Shown here one piece after another: positions 45,693-53,010 of a DNA stretch of 64,000 nucleotides. This stretch comes from Paraburkholderia caribensis (GTDB taxonomy: Bacteria; Pseudomonadota; Gammaproteobacteria; Burkholderiales; Burkholderiaceae): the NCBI RefSeq assembly GCF_002902945.1, contig NZ_CP026101.1:2480001-2544000 (forward strand), read 5' to 3'. A model generated the notes under the pieces. That model was not told the origin of the DNA, made no database searches, and saw only the letters and a program-made list of their open reading frames with translations. The translations under genes were made by a program, and so were the position numbers. Within the stretch, counting starts at the first letter, position 1, and every line of letters starts with the position of its first letter.

Positions 45693-45810
45693 TTGGTCAA
45701 CGGGCGATTTGCTATACTCTGCGCTCGTCGGCGGCCCTCCCCGTAGTTCAGGGGGTGGAATGACAGGTGCAAAGCCCGTCAGATATGAATTCCCACCCCT
45801 GCTATAGCAG
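45693..45810 (+). promoter_or_regulatory. promoter-led structured non-coding element
   Basis: An extended -10 promoter (TGC-TATACT at 45710-45718) precedes two overlapping folds. AGGGGGTGGAAT pairs with ATTCCCACCCCT over about 12 bases, with a nested GACAGG/CCCGTC stem; alternatively CCTCCCC upstream pairs with the same GGGGTGG. A palindrome CTGCTATAGCAG lies at 45799-45810. TAGTTCAGGGGGTGGAAT resembles a tRNA D-arm, but the rest does not fold as a tRNA. It may be a decayed tRNA, an att-site or a small RNA. The neighbouring 45811-46049 shows no gene. Confidence 0.4.
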
Positions 45811-46049
45811 ATCTGTAGCACGCAAAACTTCCACTCATAGCAATAATCGGCTGTTTCGTGGCCCGGACTCGCGCTCGCATGCGACGGGCTTCGGCCAGCT
45901 GCGGCCCTTCACCTGTACGGTGAATTGACACTCTAACGTCGGCTATGCCCCAGAGACCGGACGAGCGCTGGGTCCGCATGAACCGGAACTAGTCACTGGC
46001 ACTTTTTACCGACATGCGGATAGCGGCCACAAATAGGCCTGTTGCGAAA

Positions 46050-47939
46050 CTACGATGCGGCATCTGCTGAAGGAGATTCATTGCCCACGACATTTACGTT
46101 GCCGTCAATACGCTTCAATTCAGCAGGGATTTCATACCCGGTCGAACTATGTGCGACGTTGGCGATAATTTGAAGCAACGGAACGAATCCCTGGAAGTGT
46201 TCGCTGTTACGATCTTCTGCGCAGATTTTTTGACAAAGGCGCATCTTGTTCAAAGAACGAATGGTCGTATACGTTCCATTTCCCTTATTATTTTGTTTTG
46301 TGTCAAAGACATGTTCTGTAAAAACGCCCAAGGGGAGCATGTTCTCAATCCCAAAACGCATTTCTGCGTTATCCGGGTTGGTTGGGATAGTTCGGATTGA
46401 AAGTTGACCGTCCTCCACATCGGCTTTTCGAGCGTCGTTGTCGTATAAGAAGCAGACGGGCCGTTTGATCAGTTCCGGCTTCGCGCGAAGGAAGTTGTAA
46501 GCCGAATTAAGGGAGTCTTTGCCAGTATTGAAGCCTTCTCCTCGCTTTGGATCCTTCGCACCGATCCACTCAATCTCAACGGCATCAAGAAGACTGGCGA
46601 AGCCCAGCAATTCAATGGCGGTCTTGATGTAAAGAGGATCCGTTTCGCCTTCGACGAGAACCAAAAGCTTACCGGGCTCATTTGCGACTTTGCGAATTTG
46701 ATCGTTGAAAGCATGCGTCTCTTGCAAGATGTCAAGCGCGCGCCCAAATTCCGTATAGGCCTCCGCTTGCACCGGTTCGCCAGAGGGCATATCAAAGAGG
46801 TCGAATGCCCCTTCCGGAAAAACCTTTTCCATGCCTAGGACGAACAGCGGGGAATGGCTGGACAGGATGAATTGAACCTTCGGAAACAGTTTGATCAGGG
46901 CAGGGATCGCACGATACTGAAGATCGATGTGCATATGCGAATCGATTTCGTCCACTACGCACATACCCGCGATGTTGCCAGACACCGGAATTCCTCCGGC
47001 AGTTGTGCCATCGCCATATCGCATTAGCGTGCCAAAGATGTTGAAAAGGGTTCCTTGCCCGGCGGACAACGACTCCAGTGGAAGCGACGGGGAGTGGTCC
47101 GTCATCGCGTATCCAATGGCCGCCTTGTTATATCGTCCGAGCCACGTCAGCCGCGCGGTCGGGCTATCAAGGATTGTTCGCAGGATCGCGTTGAGGTTGC
47201 CCCACAGTGCATGTGCAGGTCCAATCTGAGCCGTATTACCAGCTGCGATCCAATGTACTTGGTTGTTCGCGATCAGAGGCTGCACATCAGCGCGGACGTC
47301 GAGCAACACCGAAAGCAACCACTGCTTGAGCTTTTCTAGGCCCTTTTCGACAAAGATCGGCTTGTTAAGCTGCTGAGTATATCGCTGCGTAAGATCGAAT
47401 CCTGTAGGAGGAAGGCTCCCCTGATTCAACCAATATGGCGTTTCCGAACGACTCGATGGAAAGTAAACATACGCTCCTTCTTCGTAGCTGCGTTTAGCGA
47501 CATCCGAAGAGATGGCACATGCTTTCGAATTTCCATCGGTTTCCCACGCTACAAAGTGCCGAAGCGAGGCCGGAACTCGTTGCTGAACATCAGCGGCAAT
47601 GAGTCGACCGGCCTTCTCAACATAGGCGAACTCGGAATCTCCATGTGCGAGGCGCAATATCGCGGCCGAACCGGGAGAGCCAGCCTTTACAGTGGTATTG
47701 CCCACTAATCTGAACCACGCTCTTCCACCTTGACCACTCGATGGGGTTACGTCGGTGTAATGGCCAGCTGCAGCCTCGAAGAGAGCGTCTGCAACCATGG
47801 ACAGAACATTTGTCTTTCCGCTGCCGTTGCCACCCACCAATACAAATGGTTTTGGTTCCCCGTTCTGCGCGAAGCCGGGCGAAAGGTGCAGGCGTTCGAT
47901 CACCCCGTTGTTCTCAACGTAGATTTCTTTTAAGTACAT
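46050..47939 (-). CDS. OLD-family ATPase-TOPRIM nuclease-like protein
   Basis: A 629-residue protein. N-terminal SMC/ABC-type ATPase: Walker A GGNGSGKT at residues 36-43, ABC-like signature LSAGQGT at 291-297, Walker B MCVVDEID with D330-E331, switch His in SSHSP at 362. C-terminal TOPRIM domain: LVEGETD with E430 and FLYDNDAR with D500/D502. This is class 1 OLD (overcoming lysogenization defect) layout, a known anti-phage type. No UvrD-like (Gabija) or AriB-like partner is adjacent. Base composition is more AT-rich than the core. Start has no strong ribosome site (GTGAGA). Confidence 0.85.
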   Translation of the reverse strand: MYLKEIYVENNGVIERLHLSPGFAQNGEPKPFVLVGGNGSGKTNVLSMVADALFEAAAGHYTDVTPSSGQGGRAWFRLVGNTTVKAGSPGSAAILRLAHGDSEFAYVEKAGRLIAADVQQRVPASLRHFVAWETDGNSKACAISSDVAKRSYEEGAYVYFPSSRSETPYWLNQGSLPPTGFDLTQRYTQQLNKPIFVEKGLEKLKQWLLSVLLDVRADVQPLIANNQVHWIAAGNTAQIGPAHALWGNLNAILRTILDSPTARLTWLGRYNKAAIGYAMTDHSPSLPLESLSAGQGTLFNIFGTLMRYGDGTTAGGIPVSGNIAGMCVVDEIDSHMHIDLQYRAIPALIKLFPKVQFILSSHSPLFVLGMEKVFPEGAFDLFDMPSGEPVQAEAYTEFGRALDILQETHAFNDQIRKVANEPGKLLVLVEGETDPLYIKTAIELLGFASLLDAVEIEWIGAKDPKRGEGFNTGKDSLNSAYNFLRAKPELIKRPVCFLYDNDARKADVEDGQLSIRTIPTNPDNAEMRFGIENMLPLGVFTEHVFDTKQNNKGNGTYTTIRSLNKMRLCQKICAEDRNSEHFQGFVPLLQIIANVAHSSTGYEIPAELKRIDGNVNVVGNESPSADAAS

Positions 47940-48401
47940 ATGACTTCGGTCTCACCTGCTCATTTACAGTTGTCAACGGCTGATATGGCCACTAAGTTGC
48001 AGACACAAATCCGGGATGCGGGAGCGCAGGCCGAGGAGATTGTATTGGCGAATATCGCTCGCGAGGGCCAAGGCTCGCCCTCTTCTTTCATCTAAGCTAT
48101 CGCTATTCAATTCTAAACCAGCGCTTGCCCAGCTATGGCCTAGTGTCGCTTTCACTGCTGGAAGCCGCCGTTGACGGGATTGCCGCAGCAATGACAGGAA
48201 TGGGTCGAGCCGGGATGGTCAAAGTGACTTTGCCGAGCCTTCCCCGGCGGCGATAGCAAACCGGTCGAGAAGAGGCAATTCGTCGACACGGTGCCGCGCA
48301 CGCTGCAGTGCGCTTGCCGCTCGTAAGCGGTCCGCCTGCCGGCAGAGCGGGCACCCGTCCAGCGACGAGCACGCCGATGCTGCTATGAAGCAACCGAACC
48401 C
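47940..48401. other. gene-poor spacer between two accessory genes
   Basis: 462 bases without a supported gene. Short leftward frames of 72 and 90 codons occur (47973-48191 and 48133-48405) but lack ribosome sites and known similarity. It must hold the promoter of the OLD-like gene. Confidence 0.45.
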
Positions 48402-49523
48402 TCAAGTCGCGACCCGAGGTATCTTCACTGTGAAAACGGTCCCGCTCTCGCTAGATTCAACTTCAATCGTTCCATTGTGAGCGTGAGCAATGCAGCGGCA
48501 GATATATAGGCCGAGGCCCATGCCCGGCGAAGCCTTCCTAGATTCTGGCGACGGTTGCGCGCGCGTTAACGGGTCGAAAAGCGTGGGTAGTGCGCGCGCC
48601 GGTATGGGCTGACCACCATTGGAGACGGCAATCGTAATCCACTCGTTGTCACCAACAGCTTCTACGCCGACGCGACCGGAACCGTGCTGGACACCGTTTG
48701 CAACCAGATTGACGATGAGTTGGAGCATCCGCTCGGCGTCACAAGTGGCGGTAAGTCTGCCCCTCGCTTTAACCCGAATATGCGCATCCGGATGTGTGGT
48801 ACACACCTCGTCGGCCGCGTCGTGGCATATGCGCTCAACATCGCAGTCGTCGAACTGCACTGGAAGCGCGTTTCCGAGGCGCGTACTCGTGAAGACAAAC
48901 AGATCATCGACCAGTAACTTTACTCGTATGGCGCTACGTTGCAGGTTGGTACCTGCCCGCAGGCTTGTAGGTGACAGGTTCTGGTCAGCCAAGATGGCGC
49001 GCGTCGAATTCAGAATCGCGCCCACCGGCGAGCGGAGGTCATGTGCAAGGACGCCGGTGAAGAGGTCCCGGATACGCTCTGTAATCGACGAAAATTCTCG
49101 CACCGACTCGGCAATCATCTGATCGACCGCCTCGTTGAACCGGATCATTTCCTGAACCGCCGTAGCGTCGAGTTGGCACGCCTCCTGCCATCGTCGCAGG
49201 ACACTCGCTCGCAGCGCACGGTATTCCGCTACAACTCCATTGATGTCGAAACCGTGTGACTGTCGGTCATCCGCGTGTCCGCGCGCGATCCTGTTGAACG
49301 CCGAATCTCGGTCGAGCCGCTGGCCGTGTGACTTCTGACGCTGCTGCTCGGTAGTTTGGCTCTCCCTCATATCCGCCGCGATGCCGGTTAAAAGCTCGCG
49401 CGCAGAATTGCGCAATTGCGCGTCGTCGAGACGGACATCCTCCGCGCTGATCGTACGGGCGTACTCGATCCAATCGTCAATCAGCCCGTCCAGGTCCGAT
49501 TCTATGAAGTCTGACAAAGTCAT
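48402..49523 (-). CDS. RsbRD-type sensor histidine kinase
   Basis: A 373-residue soluble kinase without membrane segments. Residues 1-~135 match the RsbRD N-terminal (RsbRD_N) helical sensor layout (FIESDLDGLIDDWIEYARTI... VAEYRALRASVLRRWQEA). A HisKA region carries LAHDLRSP with phospho-acceptor H161. A HATPase_c domain follows with NLVANGVQHG (N-box) and GMGLGLYICRCIAHAHNG (G-box). AGGGGC precedes the ATG. No response regulator is near, so the partner is elsewhere. It is unclear whether it belongs to the prophage or to the flanking island. Confidence 0.85.
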   Translation of the reverse strand: MTLSDFIESDLDGLIDDWIEYARTISAEDVRLDDAQLRNSARELLTGIAADMRESQTTEQQRQKSHGQRLDRDSAFNRIARGHADDRQSHGFDINGVVAEYRALRASVLRRWQEACQLDATAVQEMIRFNEAVDQMIAESVREFSSITERIRDLFTGVLAHDLRSPVGAILNSTRAILADQNLSPTSLRAGTNLQRSAIRVKLLVDDLFVFTSTRLGNALPVQFDDCDVERICHDAADEVCTTHPDAHIRVKARGRLTATCDAERMLQLIVNLVANGVQHGSGRVGVEAVGDNEWITIAVSNGGQPIPARALPTLFDPLTRAQPSPESRKASPGMGLGLYICRCIAHAHNGTIEVESSESGTVFTVKIPRVAT

Positions 49524-49654
49524 GAGATGCCCCTCGATGGATGCCGATGCAGTATCCGTCGCAAAATGTTCGCCAGCCCTGCACGTTTTCCCTAGGATTC
49601 TTGCCGCCGAACCGCAGGACCGGTGAGAGGCCAGCCCTGCGCGCGGACAGACGG

Positions 49655-50446
49655 TTAGAACAAGCCCGCAGGCTCGGCCGCGTCGTCCCAGCTAAAGATG
49701 ATTAGCTCCTTCCGCGATGCCTCTCGGCCGCCACCTCCGACGATATACTTTATGTCGACGGTCTCAATATAAAAGCCGTTGAACGCACGTCGGATCTCTG
49801 AATGATCATTCAGGCTGACAATTGCCTTACCTTTCAGCGATCGAAGGCAGGCAGCCATTTCCTCATACTCCGAAAATGGGAACGGTACACCATAGCCTTC
49901 AGTTTGCCAGTACGGCGGGTCCATGTAGAACAGCGTATGAGAGCGATCGTAGCGATCGATACACGATTTCCAATCGAGGTTCTCGATGTACGTGCTGGAG
50001 AGCCGGAGATGTGCCGCCGAGAGGTTTTCTTCAAGCCGCAGCAGATTGAGTCCCGGCGGCGCTGTCGTCGCGGTCCCAAACGTCTGCCCCTCCACCTTGC
50101 CGCCAAAGCAACTTTGCTGCAGGTAGTAGAAACGAGCTGCGCGCTGGATATCGGTGAGCGTTTCGGGCACCGTGTCTTGCAGCCATTTGAAAACTTGACG
50201 GCTGGAAAGCGCCCACTTGAATTGCCGCACAAACTCCTCGAGGTGATGCTGCACAATCCGATACAGGTTGACCAGCTCGCCATTGACGTCATTGATAACC
50301 TCGACGGCAGCCGGCGGACGCATGAAGTACAACGCGGCCCCACCCGCGAAGACCTCGACATAGCACTCATGCTTGGGAAATCGCGGGATCAGATGATCTG
50401 CGAGACGACGTTTCCCCCCGATCCAAGGAATAATTGGACTCGCCAT
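49655..50446 (-). CDS. Dam-type DNA adenine N6-methyltransferase
   Basis: A 263-residue class D12 methyltransferase: PIIPWIGGKRRLADHLIPRFP (motif X/I region), YVEVFAGGAALYF, and the catalytic DPPYW block in LFYMDPPYWQTEGYGVPF. GATC methylation is likely for this type but not proved. Phage-borne Dam proteins are common in Burkholderia siphoprophages and may guard phage DNA. It marks the left part of the prophage. AAGG precedes the ATG. Confidence 0.9.
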   Translation of the reverse strand: MASPIIPWIGGKRRLADHLIPRFPKHECYVEVFAGGAALYFMRPPAAVEVINDVNGELVNLYRIVQHHLEEFVRQFKWALSSRQVFKWLQDTVPETLTDIQRAARFYYLQQSCFGGKVEGQTFGTATTAPPGLNLLRLEENLSAAHLRLSSTYIENLDWKSCIDRYDRSHTLFYMDPPYWQTEGYGVPFPFSEYEEMAACLRSLKGKAIVSLNDHSEIRRAFNGFYIETVDIKYIVGGGGREASRKELIIFSWDDAAEPAGLF

Positions 50447-50637
50447 AGTGATTGCCTTTTCTGGATAAGTTAGAATTCGGCCCGCCTACCGGTAGGTGTC
50501 AGGGCCTTGGCCGATTCACTGGCGTGTGCAGTGGAAAGACGATCAGCAACGTGTTCCCGCACGTCGCTGGTCGCCCTGTCTCTCCCCATGCATGACGCGC
50601 AGGGACGAGAATGCGCTTCAAACACAATGGGTCGATT

Positions 50638-50657
50638 TACTGTATGTTTACACAGTA
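50638..50657. promoter_or_regulatory. LexA (SOS) box
   Basis: The sequence has the form TACTG-N10-CAGTA, a perfect palindromic flank and core CTGT-N8-ACAG, the consensus shared by LexA of gamma- and betaproteobacteria. It lies 18 bases before the ATG at 50676, so LexA would block that gene until DNA damage. Effect on the leftward Dam gene 190 bases away is less likely. Confidence 0.8.
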
Positions 50658-50675
50658 ACCAGCCCATGCGCGCCT

Positions 50676-50975
50676 ATGTCATTAACCGATTTCACACCGC
50701 CGCCGCTCGAAGAACTGCGCGCCTTGTGGTGCACGCATCGAGGTGTGACGGACGTCGAACGATTGATTCTGGAAGTCCAGCACCAACGCCAGACGCTGCT
50801 TCAGATGCGCGCCTTGAGCACCGCCGGCATCGCAGACGCGCGGCATACTGATCCTCTCGCCATCGACGCGGCGTCACCGCTTCGCACCCTTGAAGCGCGG
50901 ATCCTGCAGGAATTGCTCCGCATCGAACAGACCAACCTGAAGCCGGCCGTGACTCAATATTGCCGGTGTTCGTGA
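50676..50975 (+). CDS. small SOS-box-preceded hypothetical protein
   Basis: A 99-residue protein, MSLTDFTPPPLEELRALWCTHRGV at the start, helical, ending in a Cys pair (CRCS). No domain is recognised. The start ATG at 50676 is preferred as it lies just behind the LexA box; the ribosome site is weak. Expected to be induced by DNA damage; it could serve prophage induction or host modulation. Opposite in direction to the prophage's main transcription. Confidence 0.6.
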   Translation: MSLTDFTPPPLEELRALWCTHRGVTDVERLILEVQHQRQTLLQMRALSTAGIADARHTDPLAIDAASPLRTLEARILQELLRIEQTNLKPAVTQYCRCS

Positions 50976-51136
50976 ATGGAGCCGATCCCATTGAACCAGC
51001 GGGAAGTGAAATGATTGGAAAGAGCCACGACGGATGGCGTCCACATTTTGTCGACAAATGACATGGGTGATTGTCTAGACTCCCTGCAAATCAACCGACC
51101 CGGTTCTGGAGTCGGGACAGAGTTTGCCGGGGATAT

Positions 51137-51397
51137 ATGAGCACCGCTTTATCGATTGTTTCGAAGCTTTGCTTTGCGTGGGTCGTCGCCTACCTCGTTT
51201 TCAGCGAGTGGTCCGCCAGATGGGTAAGCGCGCGACATGCCGGTGAATACTTTCATCTCGAATTCCAACCACGTCGGGCGCGGGGACGAACTGAGACGAA
51301 AAAAGCTGCTCTGCTCAAACGGATGCTCTGGGGCGCCATCGTTGCGCTACCGCTGGGAGTAGCAGCAATGGTCGCCTCCGCACTACTTTCTTCGTAG
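51137..51397 (+). CDS. small membrane protein of the prophage
   Basis: An 86-residue protein with two hydrophobic helices, IVSKLCFAWVVAYLVFSEW and MLWGAIVALPLGVAAMVASALL, joined by a strongly basic loop (RRARGRTETKK). No family recognised. It faces the lysis genes tail to tail. A possible second holin/antiholin or a superinfection-exclusion protein; not decided. Confidence 0.6.
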   Translation: MSTALSIVSKLCFAWVVAYLVFSEWSARWVSARHAGEYFHLEFQPRRARGRTETKKAALLKRMLWGAIVALPLGVAAMVASALLSS

Positions 51398-51482
51398 TTC
51401 GCCAATGCAGATGAAGACCTTTCACGTCAGAGATATCGCGGCCCGCAAGTGCGGGCCGTACTTTTCCCGGCTCTGAACGCTA

Positions 51483-52052
51483 TCAGTGGTCTTGAGCCAA
51501 GCTGCAAGCTCCCTCGATCATTCCTTGCTGCTGGAGGACGCAGACGAATCGCTGAAGGTAATCCGCTTTGGCGCGGGCGTCGCCGTCGCCGTCGTCGACG
51601 ATCCCGAAAAGAGCGACTCCAAACGCTGGTGATAGCTCGGCTGTGCCACTGGTACCATCGCCCACGCTGCCGGTGCCGGAGCTGGAATCGGCTTGGCCGC
51701 CACCGGCTGGACGGAAGTTCGACACTGCGATGCGCAGCCGGCGAGAGCCGTCAGCAATAGCAGCGCGATTGCGGGCGTTGTCAGCTTCATGGGCTTCCTT
51801 CTCCTTGGTCAGTTGGTCGTCGAGGGTTGCAATCATTCCCTCCGCGACGGTGTGTGCGTCGATCGCGCGTTGTTCGGCGTCGAGCGCCGCCTTCGAGATC
51901 GCATTCAGGTCATTGGCGTGCTGCTCGTCGTCGTGCGCATGCGCGGCCCGCTCAATCGCGAGGGCACGGCTCTCGTACGTGTACGCACCGCCCGCGCCAA
52001 TGGCAATGCCGAGCAGGCCCGCAGCGACGCCTGTTATCAGGTATGGACTCAT
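51483..52052 (-). CDS. Rz: Rz-like inner-membrane spanin (i-spanin)
   Basis: A 189-residue protein with one N-terminal membrane anchor (YLITGVAAGLLGIAIGAGGAY) then a long periplasmic coiled-coil region (AIERAAHAHDDEQHANDLNAISKAALDAEQRA...LTKEKEAHEADNARNRAA) and a Gly/Ser-rich then acidic C-terminal domain. GGGAG precedes the ATG; the gap from the endolysin stop is 4 bases. It works with Rz1 to fuse inner and outer membranes in the last step of lysis. Confidence 0.86.
   Translation of the reverse strand: MSPYLITGVAAGLLGIAIGAGGAYTYESRALAIERAAHAHDDEQHANDLNAISKAALDAEQRAIDAHTVAEGMIATLDDQLTKEKEAHEADNARNRAAIADGSRRLRIAVSNFRPAGGGQADSSSGTGSVGDGTSGTAELSPAFGVALFGIVDDGDGDARAKADYLQRFVCVLQQQGMIEGACSLAQDH
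51518..51790 (-). CDS. Rz1: Rz1-like outer-membrane lipoprotein spanin, nested in Rz
   Basis: A 90-residue lipoprotein encoded entirely inside Rz in another frame. Signal MKLTTPAIALLLLTALAGC has a lipobox (LAGC) with Cys19; the mature chain is Pro/Ala-rich (PIPAPAPA) and ends in a Ser-rich tail. This nesting and proline content is the hallmark of Rz1. Confidence 0.85.
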   Translation of the reverse strand: MKLTTPAIALLLLTALAGCASQCRTSVQPVAAKPIPAPAPAAWAMVPVAQPSYHQRLESLFSGSSTTATATPAPKRITFSDSSASSSSKE

Positions 52053-52056
52053 GGGG

Positions 52057-52584
52057 TTACTCTCCCAAACAAGCCGCGCGCTCGGCGCGGCGTCGTGTGT
52101 AAATGCCATAGCAGCCGTTTGCGCGGATCGCGCAGTCGAACCACTCCCCGTTGCGCCTTACCTTCGCCCACTTGACGAACATCTCGCACGCGTCAGGAAA
52201 GTTGCGCGCGACATACGCGGCACGCACGTCGGGGCCGACCCTCGTGTCGGTCGCTCGCCAGGCGCCGACGCCCCTGTTGTATGCGTAGTCGATCGCGGCA
52301 ATCTTCTGCCCATCGGTCAAGGTGTCGAAGCCAGGTGTCGAAGCGCGCACCGCATCGGCGTATCCGGCGAGGCTCCCTGCCAGCATCCTCTTGCACTCGG
52401 CCAGCGTGTATCGATGCATCGGCACGTTCGTTTCACCGAAGCAAACCGTCTGCACGTGTGCGCCGATCGTGTCGCTGTACGGCTCCAAGCTCACGCCTTC
52501 GCTCGAGCCCGTAAGCGCGATAAGACCTGCAGTGGCTGTCGCACCGATGATCACAACAAGTGACTTTTTCCCGAGATTAGGCAC
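52057..52584 (-). CDS. SAR-type endolysin (GH24 lysozyme)
   Basis: A 175-residue phage lysozyme like phage 21 R. A weakly hydrophobic N-terminal helix (SLVVIIGATATAGLIALTG, residues 8-26) acts as a signal-arrest-release anchor. The catalytic triad is E29 in SSEGVSL, D38 in PYSDTIG and T46 in QTVCFGE, with two residues inserted compared with R21. The GTG start at 52584 has GGAGGTG just upstream; the long upstream in-frame extension overlaps the holin. It is exported by Sec, freed when the membrane is depolarised, then cuts murein. Confidence 0.88.
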   Translation of the reverse strand: MPNLGKKSLVVIIGATATAGLIALTGSSEGVSLEPYSDTIGAHVQTVCFGETNVPMHRYTLAECKRMLAGSLAGYADAVRASTPGFDTLTDGQKIAAIDYAYNRGVGAWRATDTRVGPDVRAAYVARNFPDACEMFVKWAKVRRNGEWFDCAIRANGCYGIYTRRRAERAACLGE

Positions 52585-52765
52585 TGCCACCTCCGGACGA
52601 ACTGCGGAGGAAACGGTCACGCACGAATACATAGAGATGCAGGGTCGCGTAAATGCCGCCCATCCACATAGTCCAGACCGGAAGCCATTCAGTGATCGAT
52701 TGAAATACCGCAATGGCAGGTGGTGCCAACCCTTTAAAAATCGTAAACAACTCCTCTTTTTTCAT
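52577..52765 (-). CDS. holin-like small membrane protein
   Basis: A 62-residue protein with hydrophobic helices around GLAPPAIAVFQSITEWLPVW and WMGGIYATLHLYVFV and a basic/Ser-Gly C-terminus. Its stop overlaps the endolysin GTG by 8 bases. Size, position and membrane segments fit a class II holin or pinholin; pinholins usually pair with SAR endolysins. An upstream GTG at 52771 is an alternative start. Confidence 0.72.
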   Translation of the reverse strand: MKKEELFTIFKGLAPPAIAVFQSITEWLPVWTMWMGGIYATLHLYVFVRDRFLRSSSGGGSA

Positions 52766-52782
52766 GAGCACCCCGGGATGTC

Positions 52783-52834
52783 AAAAAAAAGGCCGCGAAG
52801 TGGCGGCCAATAAAAAAGCCGCCCAATGGGCGGC
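52783..52834 (-). terminator. two tandem leftward terminators
   Basis: GGCCGC (52791-52796) pairs with GCGGCC (52803-52808), with an eight-A run 52783-52790. GCCGCCC (52818-52824) pairs with GGGCGGC (52828-52834), with six A before it. Both end leftward transcripts, so late tail transcription stops before the lysis genes, which then need their own promoter. Confidence 0.82.
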
Positions 52835-53010
52835 TCACCAAAACTCAGCATCGCAAGAAGAAACAGCTAAACCATCGTCTTTCCGGAACAGACAATGTTT
52901 TGTCACGGCTGAAGATCTATCTACACGTAACATTAGCGCGCGGGCGCGCTTTACGCTGGGCCATATTCCTTTCGACCAATCACCGGACTGAAACGTTTGG
53001 AGGCAGACGC

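Noticed and set aside
45725..45800. Possible intact tRNA gene
   Set aside because: Only the D-arm-like part (TAGTTCAGGGGGTGGAAT) fits. The anticodon loop lacks T at position 33, there is no T-arm consensus, the acceptor does not close and no CCA follows.
46050..47939. Gabija or PARIS defence system
   Set aside because: Only the ATPase-TOPRIM protein is present. No UvrD-like helicase (GajB) and no separate AriB TOPRIM gene is adjacent, so only an OLD-like call is supported.
47973..48405. Two small leftward frames (72 and 90 codons)
   Set aside because: No ribosome sites, mutual overlap and no recognisable similarity; kept only as a gene-free spacer.
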